Source: Alectoria sarmentosa (lineage: Eukaryota > Ascomycota > Lecanoromycetes > Lecanorales > Parmeliaceae). From it: a stretch of 64,000 bases of DNA. The notes beneath the pieces are model-generated. The model worked only from the letters and a program-made list of their open reading frames with translations, did not search any database and was not told where the DNA came from. The stretch covers positions 62,001 to 126,000 of the forward strand of contig WOGZ01000026.1 of the NCBI GenBank assembly GCA_009733775.1, in the 5' to 3' direction. The translations under genes and the position numbers were made by a program. Positions 55,356-64,000 of this stretch are shown piece after piece; position 1 is the stretch's first letter; every line of letters starts with the position of its first letter.

Positions 55356-56607
55356 ATCTGTGTGTGTGGGAGGGGGCGAGAAAGGAATGGTGGCGCTGGT
55401 GAGTGGGGGGGGATACTCGGGTTTGAGATGGCTGGTAAGTTTGGCTAGGAGGAGTTCCGGCCCTTTTGTCAATACTCGATTTCAATGGTGCGCATGGGAT
55501 TTTTTTTCCTTTTTTTTTTTTAAAAAAAAAAGTACGCATTACTTACCCCTAGACCTAGCATCTTTATGACCGCATGTCAGGTGTAGTTGCTTGTGGCAGG
55601 TAGGCACCAAACCCACAACTATCCTATACACACTATCTAGAGTATTCTCCCCGATGACTATATTCAGAGTTTCAAATAATGGCTCTCGCTACGTAGGTCA
55701 GTAGGATTCTCGCTGTGTTAGAAATCTACCTTAGTTAAGCTTAGTAAGAGAAAGTAACAAAAATTTTGCATACAAGAACTTCGGATGCCTAAATTTGTAC
55801 GGGCAAATTGTCAGAAGAGTAGGAAATTCTAAGAGCTTCCACCTTTTTGTTGGGCATACTTTTGTGGCCATCGACCACAATGAAATGACTGGGTTTTATG
55901 AAAGCAGGGGAACTTGGCATCTTCGACGAGGTAATGTCCTCCTTTATGCATGACTTTTGCTCGATCATCTGATCGTATAGCGGTCCGTGGTGTGTTCAAG
56001 TTCAAGTTAATCTTGAGGGTGGTAATATCTTGTATCCTAACTCACTCTTTCCAAATCTGATCCTGGTGAATAGCCCGAGATTTCACAGCCATTTCCAGGA
56101 TTTTCCTCTACAACATGTGCTTGGTATCAAGTTATTGAAGCCTTTACGCAATGGCACCTTTATCAATCGTCCTGCCAGCGCTTCCCGCGGCCCGAAAAGA
56201 TTGTCACGACTTGGTGGACATTCGGGGTTTTGCGAGAGCAAGAACAGAGAAGGATGTCGATGACAGGGATGTAAGAAAATGTGGAAGGTGTTGCCACTAT
56301 CGGGGCTGCTGGTGAACTTAGAAGGGGCTTTTTGTATATACGAGGTGACCTTTTCTCCAACTGCAGATTCTTTGCCTATTTTTGTCCTTGGGATTTAGCT
56401 TTGGTATGCTGATGCTGAACATCTTCCATATTTGAAGCCTACTATGGAATCTTTGACGGTTTACGCATTGTACGGCTCTCGGCATAAAGACGCTAACGAT
56501 TTCGGTCACATTGGTTGGGTGGATCATTGCACATATTGTACGATCTGATCGAGCTTCATCCTTCAATCCTGGAGACCGGAGATTACTACTGAGCTTCTGC
56601 TGATGCC
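55356..56607. other. Gene-poor region with homopolymer palindrome
   Basis: No supported gene; sequence is AT-richer from 55570 on. It contains T12A10 at 55510-55531, listed separately. Confidence 0.45.
55510..55531. repeat. T12-A10 homopolymer inverted repeat
   Basis: Twelve T followed directly by ten A, preceded by TTTTTTTTCC. It may act as a 3'-end/terminator-like tract for the Cys-rich gene or be an old poly(A) remnant. It is also a likely sequencing-error spot. Confidence 0.8.
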
Positions 56608-57027
56608 TTAACTCTTTAACAGACCCCAGTGATGGGCGACCCATCCAAGAAAATTGAAGCCTCCAGCCCAAATACAGACGGTGCCCATGCCCATTGGGAC
56701 TACCTTCGGCGGGAGGAAGCGACCTCCTAAGCTCTTCAATTCAGGCCAATAGCCAGACTTGGTGGTGCAAGTTGCCGCCGCCACTATCCCGAATGTAGCT
56801 CCCACCGCCGTCAACTTCTCCGTTGATGCTTCTTCTCTGCCATCCACTTCCTCCTGTTTCATTCCTGCATCTTCAAACATCCTCAAAAGGGGCCGGCGAT
56901 AATGGACATCTGTCGTAGACAGTGACGTAAAGGGTACAAACGAGGCTGCGGCGACGTAGTTTGCTTTGAAAAATGCTACACTGGATATGAAGCCCTTCGC
57001 AAGGGGCGGAGAGTTTAGGCGAGGCAA
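56608..57027 (-). CDS. Possible membrane protein exon (weak candidate)
   Basis: Open frame of about 139 codons with protein-like composition. It has an N-terminal AKGFISSVAFFKANYVAAAS, a hydrophilic middle (MKQEEVDGREEASTEK) and hydrophobic segments around VGATFGIVAAATC and GTVCIWAGGFNFLGWVAHHW. It lacks an ATG at its 5' end (first codon TTG), so it would need an upstream exon that I cannot place. No family recognised; it could be a non-coding frame. Confidence 0.3.
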   Translation of the reverse strand: MPRLNSPPLAKGFISSVAFFKANYVAAASFVPFTSLSTTDVHYRRPLLRMFEDAGMKQEEVDGREEASTEKLTAVGATFGIVAAATCTTKSGYWPELKSLGGRFLPPKVVPMGMGTVCIWAGGFNFLGWVAHHWGLLKS

Positions 57028-58981
57028 ACCTTTGGTCGACTATTGCTGAAAGCCTTGGATAATATGATAATAGGCTCTTGATATTGCTCCGATACCAGCA
57101 GCATCACACAGCTCTCCTAGAAAGTAATTCTGAGCCCCTTTTGCGACCAGCAATGGCCCAATCAATCTTGAACCACGAGAGATTCGGTTCCCAGCCTCAG
57201 TCACTGATGTGTCTCTTTCCGTGGAGGAGGGTGAGCTTCCAGCAGATGGTCATATATGAAAGTGTTTTCGTCAGCTCAATCGATCGGACCGTTTCACGAG
57301 AATCATCACTGCATACCTACTGAATCTGCATTCTTTGCATTTGTCTCTCGCTCCATGCTTCAGGGATATATATCTCTGGCGGAGGAGCTAGAAGTTCTCA
57401 TCAATGAGCTTGCGATGGAGTGATAGTCTGGACTTGCCAGAGTCTTAATGACAGAGTGGAAGTTAAGGAGGTAGCATGATTTACATTTTTTGAGGGATGT
57501 CTCACTCCTCGCTCGGGAACGCGGCGCTAGTTTGGCTGCATCACGTTTCCTGCACATGGTCTCAATACGGCTGATCAACATCTGACCGCCAATTGTGTGC
57601 CATTACCCGAGGACTGAGGACAGTCTTGTGACCTTTTGCCTTCATCCCGTCGGCTGCTTCCTCTGACGAAGGAGTGTTCAATTGTTCTTGCCCATCACAG
57701 ATGAGATAAAAGGACAAACAGTCTTCAATTCTCGAAGGAAGGTCAAAAGGCTCGCCTGTCTCTCCGCGAGATTTTGAAGACTGTACACATTGTTTGTTGA
57801 CTAGCGCACTTTGGTACACCCTTTCCTGATCCACAGAATACGCCGAGGCATAGGATTATGGTCGATCTCGAGGGTAGAAAGCTTCAAGTACAGTCGAGAT
57901 TTGGGGTTCCTAACCTCCTCCCGGCCAACTTGTCAGCCAGCCACCTTGATTAGTATGGTACATAAGACGGGCTCCAGGGGAGCCGGGGGAGAACAATCCA
58001 TCCATTTCTACATATCGTTACCTGGACTCTGACTGGTACGCGTTCATCAGAGAGCTTATTGACGCTAGTTCCGTGGGCACCAGATTCCAAGGGAGCGCGT
58101 GGTAGAATTCAGAATATTGGCCAACCTGCCAACCATTGGGATCAAGTTGGCCTGGGGGGGCGTAGAGCCCACGAGGGGCTTGTTTTAGATAGTGAAGTAA
58201 TCCATCTCGGGGGTTGGAAACCCCGGGCGTGGACACATCTGGCTGGGCCTTGGACGCCTGCGAACGCCCTGGGGGTGCACAGTTCGACTCAATCAACCAA
58301 TTAATCAATCAATTATTCAACCAATGAATCAATCAATTGGGACCAAGTTGACCGATTCACCGGAACCTCGTCGAGGTCTATCTCGCTTACCATGATGGAA
58401 TATCACGGTCGAAATGGGAGTATCCAGGGAGACGATGATGCTATGTGGCTACAACATTTACCCCTTGTCAGTGGTACTGCACAACCAGGTTGCGGTGCAG
58501 AATTCTCCTCTCTCGGGAACCGATGCTCCATTGGAATCCCAACCCAACGCTGGCCGTCATTCTGAGCGAACTTGAGGAGTGTAGTGAGCCTGAAATACGA
58601 TCGACATATGTAGCAATGTTTCCACCCGTAAATCGCCATAATCTCAAGCAAATCTGGTAGCGTTGATTCGCAATGCGATCTCGTCATTGGCTTGATTGAT
58701 TCTTGAATAATTCAAAAAAAGAAAATGGCCAAAAAAATTCAAAAACATACAGCAGCTAGTATTCGCTGGTCGTCACCGACCCAACTACTAATTAGCCGAT
58801 CTGAGGCTTATCTTTGGCTGAGCGGACGGGAAGCCGAGTTTTCAACAGTCTGTGGCCGTATGTGAAAGATAAGCCCTTAAAAGAATATATAATCCTATAA
58901 TTCAAAATTTGCTGAATCGAATGGAGAAAGTTTTCTGGAAAGTGGTTGGCAATGGGACGCCAAGCGCAACAAGGAAAAAAG
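57028..58981. other. 2-kb gene-poor region
   Basis: Only short overlapping frames. An A/T-rich simple repeat based on AATC/AATT lies at 58291-58338. No transposase, reverse transcriptase or terminal repeats are seen. Confidence 0.45.
58291..58338. repeat. Degenerate (AATCA)n simple repeat
   Basis: Successive imperfect units AATCAACCAATTAATCAATC and so on, with no coding frame. Confidence 0.75.
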
Positions 58982-59690
58982 CTAAGCCAGAATTGATGCA
59001 TGAGAATGGATGTTTTGGAAGGAGGGTCTTTGGAAGATACGGAGAAAGCTTCCTTTGGGGCGATTACATGAGCTCGTTGAGAACAAACCGGTAGAAGTTG
59101 GGACGGCGATCATCACTGACCCAACGCCCCTTGCAAAGCACAGCTCTCTCCAACGACGGAAATGATCATATGATACCACATCCACCCCCGCCCCAGTACC
59201 GTTGGCAGTGATCCAATAAAACCCTCTCACATCCTCCCCCACTCTCACCACAAACGCCATCGGAGCCATCCCATACGCTTCCACCAACCCCTCGTACAGC
59301 TGCAGCACACTCACCGCCATCGCCATTGTCAGTGGCGTTGGCCCCGGCTCCATGTAGAACCTCCACTCGTCGTTCCAGAGGTTGAATTTCTTCGGCTGGT
59401 CGCCTTCCATCGAGTAGACCGATTGTTGGTAGTCGATGGCGGCGAGCAGCCACTTCTTGTCCTCGGCGGATTGAATGCTTCCGGTAGCGACGATGGAGAG
59501 GGTGGTGGGAATGTCCAGGTGGGGGGTCGGAATGTCGAATGGGGCCTGGGCCAGGTGGTGAGGGCGGTGTTGCCGGTGGTGGAGATGTTCTGGGTTGGGT
59601 CGAGTGGGTGTACGGTTGAGGAGACTGATATGTCGAGGAGGGAGAGCGAGATAGACAGCGATTGAGAAGTTATGAGGGGCATGCAGGTAC
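58982..59690 (-). CDS. Putative secreted orphan protein (weak N terminus)
   Basis: The part at about 59552-59100 looks genuinely coding: APFDIPTPHLDIPTTLSIVA, then LLAAIDYQQSVYSMEGDQPK, FNLWNDEWRFYMEPGPTPLT and FVVRVGEDVRGFYWITANG. This pattern recalls small secreted fungal proteins. A start with a hydrophobic leader, MPLITSQSLSISLSLLDISV at 59690, lies in another frame. An intron from about 59620 to 59553 (GTACAC...CCCAG) would join the two in phase, but it has no good branch site. The alternative is a frameshift near the run of C at 59521-59526. The last about 60 codons also look less protein-like, so the true 3' end may differ. Confidence 0.45.
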
Positions 59691-60719
59691 AGAGTCGGAC
59701 CAGGCGAAAGGCTAAGCATCTTGAAACCCATAAAGGCACTTTAATGGGTAAGAGCGTTGCCAATGTCATGCGAGCACGCATTGATGCCTCGATATTCAGG
59801 ATGTCATCGGGCTGGACAATCTCCTACATGACCTCAAGGCTCACGAGACCTGTGCGTAGGAAGCCATGGAAAGTAAAGCAGCTATCAAGAAATAATTTTA
59901 ATGGAAAGCCAACAACGGCGTAGAACGTATACAGCCAGCAGTGCTTCCATGGTTTTGGTCCAATGGCGACTACGCGCCATTGGAATCCGACTGCAGAGCA
60001 TTCACTTACAGTACTAGTATGAAATGCGACAGGAATACCTGGAAGGCTGGAAGGAGACAACTCCGATCAAAAACATTGAGACAGTGTGTCTAGAAAGATG
60101 CCGATAAGAAAGAAGGACGAAGATGTAAGGGGCCCAGTCAGGCAGAGACAGCAGACGTGGAGAGCATTGCCATGTTTCTTGAATTCATTGAGCACCGTGT
60201 TCAGTGACGAAACCAAGGAAAGAATGCTGATCCGTGAGAAATCACAGCTCGTACCCGAGTTCAAGCCTGTGTCGGGCTGTCGGCACTTCCGTCGCAAGGT
60301 CCCGTGCTGACAAAGCTTGAATCGGGAGTCGAACGTCGAACGAGGCCACGCGGTGTCAAAGGTGAAGGGAGCACCTCCGCAAGCGCATCCAAACCAGCAT
60401 CCGAGATCGACATCGGATCGAGAACCTCGTAGAAAAGCGGTATTTCGATGACAGAAATAGCTTGAAGAAAGGCGTGTGCTTCTGCACCCATCGGCACACA
60501 ATCCATCGATCGGCAGACATAAAGTAGCTGGCTTCTCATTAGCTTCTCGGATAGAATGGAACACACATGATTGGATGTCGTGCAACGCCTTATCTATGGC
60601 CGCTCAGTTCCAGAAAGGGAGGTTGATATCGGATTTCGTCTGCTGGAATGGGTCGAAATGTGCTACTCTACTAGGGTGTCGATGGTGTGAGGCTGTGCAA
60701 TTGGCAGCAGAGCCGAGAT

Positions 60720-60747
60720 ATGAATGAATGAATGATTGAATGAATGA
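60720..60747. repeat. (TGAA)n microsatellite
   Basis: About seven imperfect tetranucleotide units (TGAATGAATGAATGATTGAA and on). Confidence 0.8.
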
Positions 60748-61153
60748 CTTTATTACAAGTGAAGTGGCATGAGCATCAAGGTTCTACCCAACTAACGGCT
60801 TGGCATGTCAGGCGGGAACGTTGATTGGCGGGAACAGAGCTCCGTCAATGCAGAAAGAGGATGGGAAAGTCAAACAACTGGTGAACTGTCACACATGTGC
60901 ATTACAAATCGCCCTAGGGCGGAGGGAAGTCCTTCTTTTTTCTTCGGCGCTTCGATCTGAGATCGAAAAGTGGCACGATTCCCTTTGGCTTAGGGATCGA
61001 AAAAGTGGCAGTGGCACTCACGTCCTAAGGGCGTGCCTCCGGTTAGAGAAAGAGGGGTAATTGGGAAACAGCAGCACCAGCATGTCAATTCCTTTTTCGC
61101 TGACACTGGTCCGCTTCAAGCTTTAGTCTCTAGATAGCCCCATTCTTCTGCCA

Positions 61154-61327
61154 ATGCAAACTGGTCCGAGTCCATACTTAATCCTGCTGCTCGTGCGCTG
61201 TTTGGCTGCGAAGCAACCTCGGCCCTCCGCTCTTCTGCACTCCACTTCCTTAATTCTCAAGATTTTCCATCCCACCTTAACGCCACCCAACTTCCGAACA
61301 TTCCGCAACAACATAGTATCACCGTGA
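61154..61327 (+). other. Possible upstream ORF in the bZIP leader
   Basis: An ATG-initiated 57-codon frame (MQTGPSPYLILLLVRCLAAK...) ends 217 bp before the bZIP start codon. If transcribed in the leader it could limit translation of the main frame, as known for some stress bZIP genes. No transcript boundary can be seen, so this is tentative. Confidence 0.3.
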
Positions 61328-61544
61328 ATATCAAGTCATCGTCAGTGCACACATTCTTCCTCCAAATCCCTCCGCAAGAGTCTGTATTGATATCACGGGG
61401 GTACGCTCCGTCAGCCGTCAGGAAACACCTCCGTTTTGCCACCTTCATTCACTGACACAACCGACCAGGACTTCCGACATCAATCGCTTCTTTGACTGAC
61501 CTCTCATCCTCACCGTCATCGTGATTGCTGCCACCGAGGGCTAC

Positions 61545-62705
61545 ATGTCTCCCAATCCTTACGGTGCTGGCAACATGTTTGCCCGCAATGTTGCCAAGAA
61601 CAACGACTTCATCAAGACCTTTGGCAACACAGCCACCAACAGTCATACCATCAAACCACAGCAGACCGAGAAGTATGGTACGTCTCGAGCTGGCAACCTC
61701 AACTCGGTCACCACCGACGACTCCTTCTTCGACTTCGAGGCCTCCTCCAGAGCCGGGTCTCCATACCAGAATCAGTTCTCGACCCTCGAAACGTCGGGTC
61801 TGCCATGGAACAATGAACCCAACTTCCGTCCCTTCACACCTCCTAGCTCTGCCTCTTTCTCTCCGAAGAGCTGGCCCTATAATGATTATCAGCACGGCAA
61901 CCCACCTAATATCTTTACCAATATTGACCCTGCCAACACGCGTGCTCATTATGGCCAAGTCACTCCACCAGATGACGAGAATGACAACGAGAGCCTACTA
62001 GACTATAAGCTTCGTGAACAGCTCCAGCAACAGGAGACGCAGCCACCGCAGAACACAGGTAAAGGCAAGCGTAAGCGTAATTCTACTAATAAGGGCTCGA
62101 CTAGCCAGTCACCACCTAAGCGCACGCGGAAGTACGCATCGCGCGGCTCAAACAGTTGCAGCGAGCCCAGCAAGCCAGAAGACGTCAAGCGTTCCAAATT
62201 CCTAGAGCGTAATCGTGTTGCTGCATCCAAGTGTCGCCAGAAGAAGAAGGAATGGACCCAGAACCTCGAGAACCGTGCCCGCGAGTTGCAGAAGAACAAC
62301 AGTCAACTCCGTATGGTAGTTGAATCGTGTCGACAAGAGGTCGTTTTTCTCAAAGGGGAGCTGCTGAAGCACAGCCAATGTGAATGTGACTCGATCCAGA
62401 CTTTCATCAAGTCCGGAGCCGACAACTTCGCGGACCATAAACAGGAGGAGAACCTGTTCGAGCGCCAGATAAGCCCTATTGAGAGCATGCCACCAAGCCG
62501 TCTGGGCAGTATTGACAATGGGGACGGTCTGAACGATTTCAGAAGCACATCCCCTGTAGCTGAGCCCAGCAAGGCATCGATCACCGACGATGACAACGCT
62601 TTGGAAGCGTTACTCACAAGCTCGATGAACCATGATACGAGCGATGAGGGCATTGCATCTCAGGTCGGCGTGGCTGTTGCTGCTTCAGCACCTTCTAACC
62701 TGTGA
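61545..62705 (+). CDS. ATF/CREB-type bZIP transcription factor (Atf1/AtfA-like)
   Basis: Stress-response transcription factor of the fungal ATF group. A single exon from ATG 61545 gives 386 aa. The N terminus (MSPNPYGAGNMFARNVAKNN) and a following Ser/Pro-rich region (GLPWNNEPNFRPFTPPSS; YGQVTPPDDEN) match the activation and phosphorylation part of Atf1-like proteins. A basic KGKRKRN stretch precedes the bZIP at about residues 210-280: KRSKFLERNRVAASKCRQKK as the DNA-binding part, then KEWTQNLENRARELQKNNSQL and further heptads with leucines. The NxxAAxxCR signature predicts binding to CRE (TGACGTCA), and three such palindromes occur in non-coding parts of this window. The SAPK docking region cannot be defined with certainty. 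Orthology to Atf1 rather than AtfB is inferred. Confidence 0.9.
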   Translation: MSPNPYGAGNMFARNVAKNNDFIKTFGNTATNSHTIKPQQTEKYGTSRAGNLNSVTTDDSFFDFEASSRAGSPYQNQFSTLETSGLPWNNEPNFRPFTPPSSASFSPKSWPYNDYQHGNPPNIFTNIDPANTRAHYGQVTPPDDENDNESLLDYKLREQLQQQETQPPQNTGKGKRKRNSTNKGSTSQSPPKRTRKYASRGSNSCSEPSKPEDVKRSKFLERNRVAASKCRQKKKEWTQNLENRARELQKNNSQLRMVVESCRQEVVFLKGELLKHSQCECDSIQTFIKSGADNFADHKQEENLFERQISPIESMPPSRLGSIDNGDGLNDFRSTSPVAEPSKASITDDDNALEALLTSSMNHDTSDEGIASQVGVAVAASAPSNL

Positions 62706-64000
62706 CCTTCTTTGCTGTGACGGTCACGGGTAGTAGTGCTCTTTTGCTGGCAGCCTAGCAAAAGGGTATTCAGCTCCCTAAGGCTTTCATCACCTCACGA
62801 GACATCGAATCATGATGTCGACGAACTTACAGATACCAACTCTCGCATGAGCTCCTGGCGATCATGGCTGGCTCCATCACTGGCAACTTTATGGCGACCT
62901 TCGATTCTTCAGTCAGTGTACGATTGGACCTGTTGATTGCGTGTAACGAGTCGCTTAATCTACCACAGCAGCACCATCAGACTCCTTTCATCTAGCTCAC
63001 GTCAGCAAGACTACTCAAATTTTAGCTCGGATCTTCAGCATCGCCATCGCCTTGGACGGGTTTGCATGCTCAGCGATTTTGGAGCGACAATCTGACTACC
63101 GGGTTCAAGGTGGTGAAAAGATTTTTCCAGATGATATATTTCTGAAAAGCGCAATATTCTCTATTCTTGGGGAAGCGGGATGGCCGTTATTTGCTTTTAT
63201 GATACCACCATGAGCACATAACTCTAGCTAGCAGATTGAAAGAAGCGTACTCGCGCCATATGTAATGGCTCTTGTTCTGTCTGATGCCTGTGCACATTTA
63301 CCTGCATACACATGTGCACAATACCGCTTTTTCGAAGTTGTCGATGTCGATAGCCATGGAGAATGAGATGGAGAAGAGAGAAAATGGCATTCTGCTGCAG
63401 ACACGTGAGACGTGTTGTTGAATCGGCGGCGTCTGGAGAGATCAGGAGTTTATGTGCGCGGTCCCCTGATTTTTCTCGAGGATGAGGTAGATGAGGCAGA
63501 TGATGCAAATATGACGTGGCTCCGTGACCCAGCGGTAACCTCACGTCATTATGCTCTCATGTCATCTCTGTTTTCCACGATCCTTCCAACTTTTCGATTC
63601 TAATCTTTTGTTCTGATCATCGCGATCAATCTTTTCAACATACTCTTTGCTGTGAGATCTCTCGTCCCGCATCCACAACCAAATAAAGACTGTATAATGA
63701 CCGTTGTTGCGCAAAAGCCAAGGGCTTTTTTCTTTTGTAGACGCTAGCAAATACATTCTCAATAGTTCTCCATCTACTCCAAGCGGGATACTTTTGTATT
63801 TTTCTTTCAGCCTATCGGCAGGGGTTTTCCCTTGGCGTGGAGATGTAGAGTACTACGGAGCCTTTGATCCACAACCCTTTTCTTTTACGGCTTGCCAAAT
63901 CCCTTCCCACGTCACGGAGTGTCTGTTATGTCGGATCGGATTTCCTTGCCTACCTGTTGATACGAGCACTCATCCCGGACGCAACCTTGCTATCATGCTT
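62706..64000. other. Region downstream of the bZIP gene to the window edge
   Basis: 1.3 kb without a supported gene. Short frames on both strands show no family signs, and no RNA gene or repeat was noticed. Confidence 0.45.

Larger units (their letters stand above)
59691..61544. other. Gene-poor region and long leader of the bZIP gene
   Basis: Minus-strand frames at 60585-60067 and 60566-60261 overlap in different frames and neither is convincing. A (GAAT)n microsatellite is at 60720-60747. From about 61080 the sequence turns C/T-rich and probably forms the 5' UTR of the bZIP gene, with an upstream ORF listed separately. Confidence 0.45.

Noticed and set aside
60067..60585. Two overlapping minus-strand frames (172 and 101 codons)
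   Set aside because: They lie in different frames over the same DNA, neither with a family signature. One may be an exon, but nothing supports it.
55356..61544. Transposable element in the gene-poor block
   Set aside because: No transposase, integrase or reverse-transcriptase motif, no terminal inverted or direct repeats and no target-site duplication could be seen.

Overview
The window looks like nuclear DNA of a filamentous ascomycete (Pezizomycotina). Most genes carry introns of about 45-150 nt with GT...AG borders. Several families are typical of these fungi: a SesA-like/NACHT/ankyrin NOD-like receptor, a fungal SLATT two-TM protein, an Ams2-like GATA factor, an ATF-type bZIP and an S10 carboxypeptidase. 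I cannot fix the class or genus from sequence alone. Genes lie on both strands, often convergent or divergent, with no operons.

Layout. 0.2-6.6 kb: AMPK gamma subunit (SNF4) and a large RhoGAP protein. 7.6-11.5 kb: three minus-strand genes, ribosomal protein S29 (with a 9-nt last exon), an oil-body-associated (DUF1264) protein and glyoxalase II in nine exons. 12-20 kb: dihydroxyacetone kinase, Sm D2 divergent from the Ams2-like factor, and RPA3. 20.6-26 kb: a secreted carboxypeptidase, a 1.6 kb intergenic stretch with a 7-mer minisatellite, and an orphan coiled-coil protein. 26.2-34.6 kb: the accessory-looking part, with the NLR, a DnaJ/RRM splicing-type protein, the IBA57/CAF17 Fe-S factor and the SLATT protein. 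35-50 kb: mainly housekeeping genes (DCP2, a DUF4112 protein, CTU2/NCS2, a GFA-like protein, a PTM1-type seven-TM protein, SRP21, a DUF1308 protein) plus one disordered orphan. 50.6-55.4 kb: an F-box protein, a secreted orphan and two small Cys-rich proteins. 55.4-61.5 kb: gene-poor, with simple repeats and two weak gene candidates. 61.5-62.7 kb: ATF-type bZIP factor, followed by 1.3 kb of non-coding DNA.

The genes do not form one pathway. Glyoxalase II and dihydroxyacetone kinase are neighbours that both deal with triose/methylglyoxal chemistry. Sm D2, the DnaJ/RRM protein and DCP2 belong to mRNA processing and decay; S29, CTU2 and SRP21 to translation and targeting. The best candidate for something less described is the NLR with a SLATT membrane protein 4 kb away and orphan proteins around them. 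A functional link between these is inference only.

Exon borders were deduced by eye from reading frame, GT-AG signals and remembered family sequences. Every spliced model whose exons I summed gives a length divisible by three, except the unresolved 3' end of the GFA-like gene.
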